Source: CAVSDF01 sp963726715
GTDB taxonomy: Bacteria > Bacteroidota > Rhodothermia > Rhodothermales > BA12
Length of the DNA: 64,000 bases
Assembly (NCBI GenBank): GCA_963726715.1
Contig: CAVSDF010000015.1
Location: forward strand, 1-64,000
Direction: 5' to 3'
Shown here: piece after piece, positions 35,834 through 46,779 of the stretch
Position numbering within the stretch: position 1 is the stretch's first letter
Layout: each line of letters begins with the position of its first letter
Notes under the pieces: model-generated
What the model was told of the DNA's origin: nothing
The model's input: only the letters and a program-made list of their open reading frames with translations
Database searches by the model: none
Translations under genes and position numbers: made by a program

Positions 35834-37123
35834 ATGTCCTCTGCAGGGAGAACCGCCACCGCCGTGATCTCTCTTGCCACCGACCGACCGCTCTCCGGCG
35901 CCGAACAGCGTCGCACACGCTTCCGCAAGGCCCGACCGTGGCTGGTCGGTGCGGTGGTCATCGGGCTCGCCTACGCTGTGCTCCGGATCTTTCTTGCCCC
36001 CTCAGTGAGCCGTGCCGACGTGCGCATCGCGGCGGTGGATGCCGGGCCGGTCGAAGCGGCCATTCAGGTGACCGGCACGGTCATGCCGCTCCTGGAGTCT
36101 GTCATTACGAGCCCGGTTGCTGCGCGCGTCGTCCAGGTGCGGCGCGTAGCCGGCGATTCTGTGGCAGCGGGCGAGACCGTTGTCGAACTCGACGTCGCCG
36201 CCGAGACCGATGCGGTGCAGCGCGCCTCCGACCAGGTCGCCATCAAGCGCGTCGCCGGTCGCGAGGAGCAGCTTCGCCTCGAACAGACACTGGCGGGCCT
36301 TCGGGCGAGTCTCCGCGCGGCGGAACTCGACCTCGCGCAGGCCGAGGCGGCGAGCGCGCAGCAGGAGGGCCTGTTCAGCCGCGGCCTCGTCACCGAATCG
36401 AACGTCCGCGCCGCCCGCGTGGCCGTCGACAAGACGCGCCTCGACGTGCAGCGCTACGGGGCGGAGATCGAAAGCGCGCGGGCGCTCACGACGGCCCATC
36501 TCGGAAGCCTCGCCCTGGAGGCCCGCGTGCTCGACACCGATCGGGCTCAGGCGGCGCGGCGCCTCGTGGCCGCCCGGCGGCAGGTCATGCGCGCCGGTGT
36601 GGTGACGTGGACGGTCGACCGGGAGGGCATCGCCGTCGGAGCGGGCGAGGCCATCGCGCGTGTGGCGGATCTGTCGGCCTTCCGCGTCGAGGCCAGCGTG
36701 CCCGATCTCTACGCCCAGCAGGTGCGGGCCGGGCAGGCGGCGCGCGTCGTGGTCAACGACACCGTTCTCGCCGCCACCGTGACGAGCATCCGTCCGTCGG
36801 TGGAGAACGGGGCCATCACCGTCGTGCTGTCGCTGGCGCGGGCCGGGCATCCCGTCCTGCGTCCGTCGCTGCGCGCCGACGTGTACATCGTCACCGAGGC
36901 GCGGGCGCGGGCCGTCCGGGTGCCGCGCGGCCCGGCCTTCACCGGCACGGGCACGCAGAACGTGTTCGTGCTGCGCGGCGGGCAGGCCGTCCGCACGCCC
37001 ATCGCGCTCGGCATCGCCTCGTTCGACTACCAGGAAGTCGTCTCGGGCCTCGTGCCCGGCGACTCGGTCATCGCCTCCGACACCCGCGCCTTCGCCACCC
37101 GGCCCACGGTGCGCATCCGCTGA
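35834..37123 (+). CDS. HlyD/MacA-type periplasmic adaptor (membrane fusion protein)
   Basis: This protein of about 429 residues has one membrane anchor (WLVGAVVIGLAYAVLRIFLA). A biotinyl-lipoyl-like hairpin follows: VEAAIQVTGTVMPLLESVIT, SPVAARVVQVRRVAGDSVAA, AGETVVELD. It then has a long coiled coil (REEQLRLEQTLAGLRASLRA, AELDLAQAEAASAQQEGLFS) and a beta-barrel part (IARVADLSAFRVEASVPDLY). It should connect the ABC permeases downstream with an outer-membrane channel, which is not encoded here. The start MSSAGRTATAVISLATDRPL (35834) is preferred over ATG 35774. It is the first gene of a six-gene operon. Confidence 0.85.
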   Translation: MSSAGRTATAVISLATDRPLSGAEQRRTRFRKARPWLVGAVVIGLAYAVLRIFLAPSVSRADVRIAAVDAGPVEAAIQVTGTVMPLLESVITSPVAARVVQVRRVAGDSVAAGETVVELDVAAETDAVQRASDQVAIKRVAGREEQLRLEQTLAGLRASLRAAELDLAQAEAASAQQEGLFSRGLVTESNVRAARVAVDKTRLDVQRYGAEIESARALTTAHLGSLALEARVLDTDRAQAARRLVAARRQVMRAGVVTWTVDREGIAVGAGEAIARVADLSAFRVEASVPDLYAQQVRAGQAARVVVNDTVLAATVTSIRPSVENGAITVVLSLARAGHPVLRPSLRADVYIVTEARARAVRVPRGPAFTGTGTQNVFVLRGGQAVRTPIALGIASFDYQEVVSGLVPGDSVIASDTRAFATRPTVRIR

Positions 37124-37175
37124 CGGCAGAGCCGTCCGCCCGTTCTCGATCCGTCTCGCTTCCTCTCTCGCGCCC

Positions 37176-37859
37176 ATGCAATCCGCCGCCTCCCCGCTTC
37201 TCGCGCTCCACGAGGTCGAGAAGATCTACCGCACCGACCGCATCGAGACGGCGGCGCTCTCGGGCGTCAGCCTCGACGTGATGCCGGGCGACTTCGCTGC
37301 CGTGATGGGACCGTCAGGCTCCGGCAAGTCAACCCTCCTCAACCTGATGGGGCTCCTCGACACGCCGAGCGGCGGGAGCGTCGTGATCGATGGGCAGCGC
37401 GTGGACGCCGCCGGCGATGCCTCCCTGGCCCGTCTGCGCAACACGTACGTCGGCTTCGTCTTCCAGCAGTTCCACCTGATCCCGGACCTGCCGGTGCTCG
37501 ACAACGTGATGCTGCCGCTGCTCTACCGCAAGATGAGCGGCAGCGACCGCAAGGCGCGCGCGGCGGCGATTCTCGACCGCGTGGGCCTCTCGGCGCGCAC
37601 GGCGCACTACCCGGGGCAGCTCTCGGGCGGGCAGCAGCAGCGCGTGGCCATCGCCCGGGCGCTCGTCCACGAGCCCAAACTGCTCCTGGCCGATGAGCCG
37701 ACGGGCAACCTCGACTCGGCCATGGGCGACGAGATCATGGACCTCCTCGAAGCGCTCAACCGCGAGGGCGTCACCATCATCATGGTCACGCACGACCCGC
37801 GCCTGGCCGAACGCACCCACCGCATCGTCCGCCTGCACGACGGCCGCCGCATCGCCTGA
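37176..37859 (+). CDS. ABC transporter ATP-binding protein (MacB/LolD class)
   Basis: This 227-residue ATPase has Walker A MGPSGSGKSTLLNLMGLLDT, Q-loop FVFQQFHLIPDLPVLDNV, signature LSGGQQQRVAIARALVHEPK, Walker B LLLADEPTGNLDSAMGDEIM and the switch His in IIMVTHDPRLAERT. The length and the DEPTGNLD word mark the MacB/LolD/FtsE class, which works with FtsX-like permeases to push substrates from the periplasm outwards rather than across the inner membrane. It lies 52 bases after the adaptor and 43 before the first permease. Confidence 0.92.
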   Translation: MQSAASPLLALHEVEKIYRTDRIETAALSGVSLDVMPGDFAAVMGPSGSGKSTLLNLMGLLDTPSGGSVVIDGQRVDAAGDASLARLRNTYVGFVFQQFHLIPDLPVLDNVMLPLLYRKMSGSDRKARAAAILDRVGLSARTAHYPGQLSGGQQQRVAIARALVHEPKLLLADEPTGNLDSAMGDEIMDLLEALNREGVTIIMVTHDPRLAERTHRIVRLHDGRRIA

Positions 37860-37902
37860 GCCGCGTCCGCGCGTCGTCTTCCGAGCCAATCTCCCCACCG
37901 CC

Positions 37903-39153
37903 ATGTGGCCTCACCTGCTCCGCGTGGCATACAAGGCGCTTCTGCGCCGCCGCGCCTTCACCGCCATCGCCCTCGTCGGGATCGCGGTGGCCCTCGGCCT
38001 CGTCCTCACCGTCGCTGCCCTCCTCGACGCCACCTTCGGCGCGCACCCGCCCGACGCCCAGGGCCCCCGGGGCCTCGGCCTCTTCGGCGTCCGCTTCGAG
38101 CGCCCCGCCGACGGGTCGACGATGGGCTCGGCGCCGGGCTACCGCTTCATCGACCTCACCACGCGCGACCTGCCGGGCGTGGCAGACCGGACGCTCTTCA
38201 CCGTACAGCAGAAGCGGGCGACGTTTCAGACCGGTGCCCGCGTCGAGGTGTGGTTCAAGCGCGTCGACGCCGCGTTCTGGCGCGTGATGGCGTTCCGCTT
38301 CCGCGCGGGCGCGCCGTTTACCGACGGCGACGACCGCGCCGGCGCCGGCGTGGCCGTCATCGGGACCACGACGGCCGCGCGCCTCTTCGGCGGCGACGCA
38401 GCGGCAATCGGCCAGACCTTTCGTCTTGGCGCCGACACCTACCGCGTCGTCGGGGTCGTCGACGACGTGCCGTTTCTGCGCGCCGCCCCCTTCGCCGACG
38501 TCTGGGTGCCCCTCGGCGGCACCCTCACCCCCGACGTCCGCAACGCCCTCACGGGCGACCTGTGGACGCTCCTCGTGCTCGACGAGACCGCCCGCCGCGC
38601 CGACGTGCAGGCCGCCTTTCAGGAGCGGCTCACCCGCGTGCCCACCCGCGAGGTCATGGACGCCACGGTGGTGACGGCCCGCCTGGAGACCTTTTTCGAG
38701 TCGACGACCCGCGAGATGTTCGGTGACGACGGCAGCAGCGGAGGACGCGGGCGGGGCCTGTTCTACGGGCTCGTCGGCCTGCTCGGCGTGCTCTTCCTCT
38801 CGATCCCCGCCCTCAACCTCATCAACCTCAACCTGAGCCGGACGATGGAGCGCGCGGCCGAGATCGGCGTGCGGAAGGCCTTCGGTGCGCGACCGGGCTC
38901 GCTAACGCTCCTGTTCTTGATCGAGCACACGCTCCTGTGCCTCATCGGCAGCGCGCTCGGCCTGGGCGTGGCCTTCGGGCTCCTGAGCCTGCTCGGCTCG
39001 CTCGACCTGCTCCCGTACATACGCTTCATCCCCAGCCTGCGCCTCTTCGTCACCGCGGTGATCGGCGCGCTCGTGCTGAGCCTGCTCTCGGGCGTCTACC
39101 CGGCGTGGCGCATGGCGCGCCTCCACCCGGTCGACGCGCTGCGGCGCCGGTAA
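37903..39153 (+). CDS. FtsX/MacB-type ABC permease 1
   Basis: This 416-residue permease has the MacB layout: an N-terminal helix (RRRAFTAIALVGIAVALGLV), a periplasmic MacB-PCD domain of about 220 residues (FRFRAGAPFTDGDDRAGAGV, VIGTTTAARLFGGDAAAIGQ, FRLGADTYRVVGVVDDV) and three C-terminal helices with the FtsX signature (LINLNLSRTMERAAEIGVRK, AFGARPGSLTLLFLIEHTLL, YPAWRMARLHPVDALR). The E-I-G-V-R-K-A-x-G-A coupling motif that touches the ATPase is intact. It should pair with permease 2 as a heterodimer. Confidence 0.88.
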   Translation: MWPHLLRVAYKALLRRRAFTAIALVGIAVALGLVLTVAALLDATFGAHPPDAQGPRGLGLFGVRFERPADGSTMGSAPGYRFIDLTTRDLPGVADRTLFTVQQKRATFQTGARVEVWFKRVDAAFWRVMAFRFRAGAPFTDGDDRAGAGVAVIGTTTAARLFGGDAAAIGQTFRLGADTYRVVGVVDDVPFLRAAPFADVWVPLGGTLTPDVRNALTGDLWTLLVLDETARRADVQAAFQERLTRVPTREVMDATVVTARLETFFESTTREMFGDDGSSGGRGRGLFYGLVGLLGVLFLSIPALNLINLNLSRTMERAAEIGVRKAFGARPGSLTLLFLIEHTLLCLIGSALGLGVAFGLLSLLGSLDLLPYIRFIPSLRLFVTAVIGALVLSLLSGVYPAWRMARLHPVDALRRR

Positions 39154-39215
39154 GGCCCCCCATCGCCCGTACCCTCTACCCTCGCGGTCTCAGCTCCTCT
39201 CGCGTCTCTACGTTC

Positions 39216-40415
39216 ATGCTCAAACACGCCTTCACCCTTGCCTGGAAGCGGAAGCGGGCGTCTCTCCTGCTGCTGCTCGAATTCGCGGCCGTCTTTCTCG
39301 TGCTGGCGGCCCTCGCGATGCTGGGCCTCACCTACGGCCTCAACGCCCGCGGAGGCGTCGGCTTTTCGGTCGACCGCATCTGGCGTCTCTCGGTGGCCGG
39401 CGAGCAGGCCGGCGGCGACGCGTGGACGGGGAAGCAGACGGAGCAGTTCGCGCGGATGCTCGACGTGGCGCGCGCGCAGCCCTACGTCGAGGCCGTTGCC
39501 GGGGCCGAGTTCGCGCCGTACGACATGGGCTCGTCGACGGGCGCCTTCGACATCGACGGGCGCCGCTTCACCTACAACCGCAACGAGGCGACCGACGGCT
39601 TCGCGGACCTCATGGGCCTTCGCGTCACGCGCGGCCGCTGGTTCAGCCCCGACGACGACGGCGCGACCCACGTGCCGGCGGTCGTGACCGAACGCTTCGT
39701 GCGCGAGTACTTCGGCGGCGAGGCGCCTCTGGGTCAGGAGATCGAGCAGTTCAGCCGCGACATGGGCCGCCCGGTCCGCATCGTCGGGGTGGTCGAGGAA
39801 TTCCGGCAGTCGGGCCCGTACATCGCCCCCAACCCGTACCTGTTCTGGCGCACGGTCGTCGGCGACACGACGAGTCGCCCGCCCAGCACCCTCCTCGTGC
39901 GCGTCCGCCCCGGGACGACCGAGGCGCAGCTCGGCGACCTCATCGCGACGCTCTCGCAGGCGCTGCCGGGCGTCGACTTCGACGGGCAGCCGCTCACGCG
40001 CCAGCGCGACTCCTTCGAGCGGCTTGCCCTCCTGCCGCTCGCCATCGCCGGGCTCGTCGCCTTCTTCCTGCTGCTCATGGTGGCGCTCGGGCTCGTCGGC
40101 ATTCTCTGGCAGAGCCTGACGCGGCGCACCGCCGAGATGGGCCTGCGCCGCGCGCTCGGCGCCACGCGCCGCGACGTGACGCGCCAGGTCGTGCTGGAGG
40201 TCGTGGGGCTGGCGACGCTCGGTGCGGTGCTCGGGGCCGTCGTAGCGGGCCACTTCCCGCTGCTCGGGCTCTTCGACGTGGTGCGGCCCGCAGTCTTCGC
40301 GGGAGGGCTCGTCATGGGGTGGCTCGGTCTCTACGGCGCCGTCACGCTCTGCGCCCTCTACCCGGCGCGCCTCGCCACGCGCCTCGATCCCGCCGACGCG
40401 CTGCGGACGGAATGA
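39216..40415 (+). CDS. FtsX/MacB-type ABC permease 2
   Basis: This 399-residue permease has the same topology as the upstream gene: an N-terminal helix (KRASLLLLLEFAAVFLVLAA), a periplasmic domain (VERFVREYFGGEAPLGQEIE-like, RIVGVVEEFRQSGPYIAPNP) and C-terminal helices (LLPLAIAGLVAFFLLLMVAL) with the coupling motif LTRRTAEMGLRRALGATRRD. It ends YPARLATRLDPADALRTE. It is more divergent in the periplasmic part than permease 1, so the two probably form a heterodimer. The start ATG 39216 opens MLKHAFTLAWKRKRASLLLL. Confidence 0.88.
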   Translation: MLKHAFTLAWKRKRASLLLLLEFAAVFLVLAALAMLGLTYGLNARGGVGFSVDRIWRLSVAGEQAGGDAWTGKQTEQFARMLDVARAQPYVEAVAGAEFAPYDMGSSTGAFDIDGRRFTYNRNEATDGFADLMGLRVTRGRWFSPDDDGATHVPAVVTERFVREYFGGEAPLGQEIEQFSRDMGRPVRIVGVVEEFRQSGPYIAPNPYLFWRTVVGDTTSRPPSTLLVRVRPGTTEAQLGDLIATLSQALPGVDFDGQPLTRQRDSFERLALLPLAIAGLVAFFLLLMVALGLVGILWQSLTRRTAEMGLRRALGATRRDVTRQVVLEVVGLATLGAVLGAVVAGHFPLLGLFDVVRPAVFAGGLVMGWLGLYGAVTLCALYPARLATRLDPADALRTE

Positions 40416-40494
40416 CCCGACCTTTCTGCATCTGCACCGCCCGACTCGCCTGACAGGGTGTCGCCCGTTCGCACTCCGACTGATCTCCGTTCAC

Positions 40495-41883
<1,389 letters not shown>

Positions 41884-41940
41884 ACCGTCTCCGAGGCGCC
41901 GACATTGGCGCCCGCCGCGCTCCTGTCCTTCTCCCGACCC

Positions 41941-43242
41941 ATGACGCTTCGTCTGCGCTTCGTGCTCTACCTCGTCGCCCTGCACGCAGGGCTGGCAGGG
42001 TTCGCCGTCGCAGCGCTCGGATCGCGTCCGGGCATTGTCGTGGCCGTCGAAGGCGCGCTCGTTCTGTCGCTGGGCCTCGGCGTGTGGCTCGTGCGCACGC
42101 TGACGGCCGGGATGGAACTCTCAGAGACGAGCGCGGCGCTGCTGCGCGAGGGCGCCTTCGGGCTGCGCCTGCGCGCCCCGTCCGCGCCGGAGCTGGCCCG
42201 CCTGTCGGACACCTTCAACATCCTCGCCGAGCGCCTGCAGGCCGAGCGCATTCGTCTCGAAGAGCAGCAGCTGCTGCTCGAGAAGATCCTGGAGGCCGTC
42301 CCAGTCGGCGTGCTGCTGATGGATTTCGACCGGCGGGTGACCTTCGCCAACCCCGCCGCGCAGCGCTTCGTCGGTGCCAGTTCTGCGGGCACGCCCCTGA
42401 GCGGCCTGCCGCCGCCCTTCGGCCCGGCCTTCGCAGCGGACGACGACACCACAGTCGCGCTGTCGACGCCCGACGGGCGGCGCCTTCGTCTGGTTCGCGG
42501 CACCTACTTCGATCGTGGGCACCCGCGCACGTTTGTGCTCATTGAGGAACTGACGGACGAGGTGCGCCGCTCCGAGCAGGCGGCGTACGAGCGGCTTATC
42601 CGACTCGTGGCGCATGAGGTGGGCAACACGACTGCTGCCGTCGGAGCGGTGCTGCAGGCTCTCCCCGCCGTAGCGCCCGACCTTGACGACGACGTCCGCC
42701 ACGCCCTAGATGCTGCGCGCATTCGCTCCGAGAGCCTTGCCGCCTTTGTGCGCCGTCTCGCCGACGTAGCCGGTTTGCCCGACCCGGCGAGGATGCCGAC
42801 GGACCTCACCGGCCTCGTCGTCGGCGTTGTGGCCGCCATGCGCCATCAGGCCGAAGCGGCTGGTGTGTCACTCGTATGCGATACCACGGCCCTGCCGGGC
42901 GTGTCGCTCGACGCCGTGCAGATTGAGCAGGTGCTTGTCAACGTCATCAAGAACGCCATAGAAGCTGCCGGCCCAGGCGGGCACGTGGGGGTCCACCTGG
43001 CGGCGATCGACGGAGCCCCCGTGCTCTGGGTCGAAGACGACGGAGGTGCGCTCACCGCCGAGGCAAGGGCTGGCCTGTTCTCGCCCTTCTTTACCACGAA
43101 GCCCGACGGGCAGGGCATTGGACTCACGCTCGCCCGCGAGGTGCTCGCCCGCCACAGCTTCGGCTACAGCCTCGATGCGGCTCCCGAAGGCCGCACCCGC
43201 TTTGAAATCCGCTTCGACGGATTGGAGTTGACACGGTTCTGA
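41941..43242 (+). CDS. Sensor histidine kinase, partner of the NtrC-type regulator
   Basis: This 433-residue kinase has two membrane helices (LRFVLYLVALHAGLAGFAVA and IVVAVEGALVLSLGLGVWLV) with almost no periplasmic loop, so the signal may come from within the membrane or from the transporter. It has a HAMP-like linker (LARLSDTFNILAERLQAERI), a PAS domain (LLEKILEAVPVGVLLMDFDR), the phospho-His in LIRLVAHEVGNTTAAVGAVL, and HATPase boxes: N LVNVIKNAIEAAG, G1 WVEDDGGALT and G2 FTTKPDGQGIGLTLAREVLA. The start ATG 41941 lies 57 bases after the regulator. It closes the operon. Confidence 0.9.
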   Translation: MTLRLRFVLYLVALHAGLAGFAVAALGSRPGIVVAVEGALVLSLGLGVWLVRTLTAGMELSETSAALLREGAFGLRLRAPSAPELARLSDTFNILAERLQAERIRLEEQQLLLEKILEAVPVGVLLMDFDRRVTFANPAAQRFVGASSAGTPLSGLPPPFGPAFAADDDTTVALSTPDGRRLRLVRGTYFDRGHPRTFVLIEELTDEVRRSEQAAYERLIRLVAHEVGNTTAAVGAVLQALPAVAPDLDDDVRHALDAARIRSESLAAFVRRLADVAGLPDPARMPTDLTGLVVGVVAAMRHQAEAAGVSLVCDTTALPGVSLDAVQIEQVLVNVIKNAIEAAGPGGHVGVHLAAIDGAPVLWVEDDGGALTAEARAGLFSPFFTTKPDGQGIGLTLAREVLARHSFGYSLDAAPEGRTRFEIRFDGLELTRF

Positions 43243-43502
43243 CCTTGCCCCAGTAGTGAGCCGCCCCACGTCTAGACGTGCGCTTGGAGTTGCCCCGGTT
43301 TGGTGGTTCTGCCGCACTTTGTGTGATGGAGTCAGGGAGGCTCAAGTCGGCCAAACCCTTTCCACCCTCGTCAGCAATACGCCGACGACGGATGGATCGA
43401 GACGGAGGCATCGAACGACGCCATCAATGCGTGCGGCTCTAGAGGCAGGACTTCGCAACCCCTTCCGCAGACGAGAATCGTCGATTTTGCTCCTTAGACT
43501 CA

Positions 43503-43685
43503 ATCGACAAGAAGGTTCGATTCCACAGCGCCCGCCACTCGGTCGCCGACCTTGCTCGGCGCAAGGGGTGAACGGTCACGGATATTCAATTCGCACTGCG
43601 GCACTCGAATCCAGCCATCACAGCCCGCTACCTCGCAGGTTTCGACGAGGAACGACTTGACGATCGGATGCGAAGCGTGTTCTGA
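43503..43685 (+). pseudogene. Tyrosine recombinase tail remnant with in-frame stop
   Basis: Reading from 43503, DKKVRFHSARHSVADLARRKG is followed by TGA where the other copy has Trp (TGG), then TVTDIQFALRHSNPAITARY and AGFDEERLDDRMRSVF with a final stop. It matches the last 58 residues or so of the integrase fragment at 35009-35413 almost residue for residue. Nothing integrase-like is readable upstream. The bases 43243-43502 hold no gene, only degenerate text. It marks the right edge of the efflux island. Confidence 0.85.
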
Positions 43686-43792
43686 TCCTGCGCCTCGGGG
43701 CAAGGTGGTGCAGGTCCCGTCTCAGCTGAGATTCGTGCTCGGTATGGAGTTGACGCGCTCCGACGACGCCGAGCACCGGAACCGGGTACCGA

Positions 43793-46546
43793 TCACCGTG
43801 CCACGACGAGCGGGCGTGTGTGCTGCGCGCCGTCGGCGGTCAGGCGGACGAGGTACGTGCCCGGCGCGAGCGCGCCCGCGTCGAGCGCCGCCGTGTGCGT
43901 GCCCGGCGCCTCCACGCCGTCGACGACCGAGAGCACGCGGCGCCCGAGCACGTCGTAGACCTCGACGCGCACCGGACCGGCGTCGGCGAGGTGGTAGCGC
44001 ACCTGCGCGCCGCCACGTGCCGGGCTTGGCCAGACCGCATCGAGCGCCGTCGCGCCGGGCGCCCCGGCCTCGCGCTCGGCACCGACGACGAGGTTCAGCG
44101 GCGCGTAGCCGACGAAGCGGCTCGTGAAGATGCGGAACTCTCCCGGCCGGAGCGTGAGCGCCGCAGTGGGATCGGCGACGGTCACCGCCTGCCGTCCAAA
44201 GTAGTCGTGCCACGTGCCCGCTGCCGGGAACGCTGGCAGCACGCTCGCCTCGCCGACCGAAAAGTTGCCGACGACGACCACGTCGAGCGGCTGCCCGTCG
44301 GCGCCGACGCCCCGCAGGCCGATGCGCTTGACGAGCCCGTCGACGTTGAGCGACACCTGCGTGGCCGGGTCGGTGAAGACCGGCTGGGCCGCGCGCAGCG
44401 CGATCATCGCCGCCCACGTCTGGTAGAGGCGGTAGCGGTCGGGGTCCGCCCGGTACTCCCACCGCACCGGCTTGGCGGCGATGCGTCCGGGCGTGCCCGA
44501 CGGGCAGGCGTCGCTGCCGCCGAGGAGGCACTCACCCGCGCCGCCGCCGTAGCCGAGTTCGCCGAACTGCCAGAGCATCTTGGGACCGGGAAGGGTGAAG
44601 AAAAACGCTCCGGCGGCCTTGTGGCGGTCGAGCGCCGTCGGCAGGTCACGCGCCGAGTAGTCGGCGGTGGCGGCGCCCTGCGTGCGCGTGCTGTACATGA
44701 GCCACTGCTCGTCGTGGCTCTCCATGTACGAGACGCTTGCGGGGAGGGTGAGCCCTACGCCGCCGGCGCCGAAGTAGGCGTTCGCCGTGCTCGTGCCGCC
44801 GGCCACGCCCATCGTCGACTGCCGGAAACCGGGGTGCGCGTTGATCCACAGCATCGCGCCCGGCCAGCCGCGGTCGCGCCCGAAGGCGGCGAGCGTCTGG
44901 TACTCGGAGAGCGAGTTGATGAGGTTCTCCAGGATCACGTACGTCGACGCATCGCGCTCCCAGATCCGCGCGGCCATCCGCGTCAGGAGGTCGACGCGGT
45001 TCTGGTTGTAGCCGATGAAGTTGCCGCGCTGCATGAATCCGCCGGCGAGGTCGAAGCGGAAGCCGTCGACGCGGTACTCCTGCTGCCACCACCGGTTGGC
45101 GCGGTCGACCCAGTACTGGACGTACGGGTCCTCGTGGTTGAGGTCGTAGAAGACGTTGAACTGGTGCCGCGCGGGCACATTGATGAACCGGTTCGAGGCC
45201 GTGCCGCCGTAGAGGCGCACGAGCGGCGAGGTGTCGTAGGCGTGGTTGTAGACGACGTCGAGCAGGACGGCCATCCCGCGCCGGTGCGCCTCGTCGACGA
45301 AGCGCTTGAAGGCGGTCGCGGTCCCGTAGTCTTTTTCGAGGGCGAGGTGGAAGGCCGGGTCGTAGCCCCACGAGTCGCGCCCGTGGTACTCGGCGACCGG
45401 CATCAGCTCGATGGCGTTGACGCCGAGCCGCTGGAGGTAGCCGAGCGTGTCGGTGAGGGCGGCGAAGCTGCGGGCGCTCGTGAAGTCGCGGACGTTGAGT
45501 TCGTAGACGACGAGGTCCTTCTGCGCCGGGCGCCGGAAGTCGTTCACCTGCCACGCATAGGACGACTGCCCGGTCTGGAGCGTCGAGACGATCTCCGTCT
45601 GCCCCGCCGGGTAGCCGCTCTCGCCGGGGCTGTAGACGCGGGCGGCGAAGAGGTCGGCGATCTTGATGTCGCCATCGACGCGGTACTGGTAGCGGTACTC
45701 CTGCCCGGGGACGAGGCCCGTGAGTTCGATCCAGAAGTGGACCGAGTCGGCGCGCACCGAGTCCTTCTTCATGAGCGACGATGCGCTCGTCGTCCACCCG
45801 TTGAAGTCGCCGATCGCGTAGACGGTCGATTTGCCCGGTGCGAAGAGCGAGAGGGTCACCCGCGTCGGGTCGGTCGGATCGTAGGTCACGCCGTCCTCGA
45901 CGCCCGCGGGCCGCTTCTCCCTGACGACTGGAGCAGGTGCCAGGCCGACGCTCGATGTCGCCGTGCGGCTCTGGTCGTCGGTCGCCGTGATGCGGAACTG
46001 GCTGCCGGGTGCTACCGGCGTGGGGAGCGTGTAGCGGAAGATGCGCGTCGTCTGGTCGAGCGAGTCGAGGCCGCTCCGCACGACGCCGTTGACCTCGAAG
46101 GTGAGCGCGGTGACGGGCCGCGTGCCGAAGACGCCGGCGGAGACGGCGCGGACGCTGCCCGTGCCCTCCTGCTCGCGCGCCAGTTGGAAGACCATCGGGT
46201 CGGCGACGACGACCTGCGAGTTGCTCTCCGGCCCGGCAGTGACCGGGTTGAGTGGGTCGGGCATCCACCCGTTCGCATTGCCGCCGACGTTGACCTTGTA
46301 GGCGTAGGCGGCGGCACGCGGGGTGAGCGTGGCCGTGTAGCGGAATTCGTTCTGGGGCGCAACGTACGTCATCCGCGGCGTCGTGATGTTCCAGCCGTTG
46401 AACTCGCCGGGCAGGAAGACGCTCTGCGGCGTCGGCGCCGGGCCGGAGAGGTCGGGCACGAAGCGGAACGTGACGGCGACGCCCTGCGCGTGGAGCACGG
46501 GCACGGAGAGCGCAAGGGAGCAGAGAACGAACAGGCGGCGCAGCAT
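43793..46546 (-). CDS. Secreted alpha-amylase-family (GH13) enzyme with starch-binding domains and T9SS-type tail
   Basis: This 917-residue secreted glycosidase has the signal MLRRLFVLCSLALSVPVLHA. Early-set glycogen-binding-like modules follow (SVFLPGEFNGWNITTPRMTY, STVYAIGDFNGWTTSASSLM). The GH13 barrel shows AVLLDVVYNHAYDTSPLVRL, the nucleophile Asp in VDGFRFDLAGGFMQRG, the acid Glu in YVILENLINSLS and the third acid in VSYMESHDEQWLMYS. The last 85 or so residues are a FlgD-like sorting domain (VRVEVYDVLGRRVLSVVDGV ... LVVAR). It should hydrolyse alpha-glucans outside the cell. The start is ATG 46546. The CRISPR remnant lies just upstream. Confidence 0.88.
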   Translation of the reverse strand: MLRRLFVLCSLALSVPVLHAQGVAVTFRFVPDLSGPAPTPQSVFLPGEFNGWNITTPRMTYVAPQNEFRYTATLTPRAAAYAYKVNVGGNANGWMPDPLNPVTAGPESNSQVVVADPMVFQLAREQEGTGSVRAVSAGVFGTRPVTALTFEVNGVVRSGLDSLDQTTRIFRYTLPTPVAPGSQFRITATDDQSRTATSSVGLAPAPVVREKRPAGVEDGVTYDPTDPTRVTLSLFAPGKSTVYAIGDFNGWTTSASSLMKKDSVRADSVHFWIELTGLVPGQEYRYQYRVDGDIKIADLFAARVYSPGESGYPAGQTEIVSTLQTGQSSYAWQVNDFRRPAQKDLVVYELNVRDFTSARSFAALTDTLGYLQRLGVNAIELMPVAEYHGRDSWGYDPAFHLALEKDYGTATAFKRFVDEAHRRGMAVLLDVVYNHAYDTSPLVRLYGGTASNRFINVPARHQFNVFYDLNHEDPYVQYWVDRANRWWQQEYRVDGFRFDLAGGFMQRGNFIGYNQNRVDLLTRMAARIWERDASTYVILENLINSLSEYQTLAAFGRDRGWPGAMLWINAHPGFRQSTMGVAGGTSTANAYFGAGGVGLTLPASVSYMESHDEQWLMYSTRTQGAATADYSARDLPTALDRHKAAGAFFFTLPGPKMLWQFGELGYGGGAGECLLGGSDACPSGTPGRIAAKPVRWEYRADPDRYRLYQTWAAMIALRAAQPVFTDPATQVSLNVDGLVKRIGLRGVGADGQPLDVVVVGNFSVGEASVLPAFPAAGTWHDYFGRQAVTVADPTAALTLRPGEFRIFTSRFVGYAPLNLVVGAEREAGAPGATALDAVWPSPARGGAQVRYHLADAGPVRVEVYDVLGRRVLSVVDGVEAPGTHTAALDAGALAPGTYLVRLTADGAQHTRPLVVAR

Positions 46547-46600
46547 CGACGACGGGGAAAAACGATCCCGACGATGAGCGGCGGCATTCGTTCCGCTTCC

Positions 46601-46741
46601 GCTCATCCCCGCGCATGCGGTGAGCGCGTGACGGCGCTGCACCGGGTGGTGCCGGCTCATCCCCGCCTGTGCGGAGACGACCATTGCCGCCACCGTAGCG
46701 TAGTACGAGCCGAGGGTCATCCCCGCCTGTGCGGGGACGAC
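46601..46741. CRISPR. Orphan CRISPR remnant, type I-E-like repeats
   Basis: Two 28-base repeats, 46654-46681 and 46714-46741, share gctcatccccgcctgtgcgg or gtcatccccgcctgtgcggg and end gacgac, with two mismatches between them. They enclose one spacer of exactly 32 bases (46682-46713), the type I-E geometry. A third, degenerate repeat begins near 46601 (gctcatccccgcgcatgcgg) and lies about 54 bases ahead of the second, so its end or spacer has eroded. No cas gene lies in the window. The array sits between two divergent genes, amylase and hydrolase. Confidence 0.7.
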
Positions 46742-46779
46742 GACGTACCTTTTCGCGCTTCCGCTCCACCCCCGGTCTC

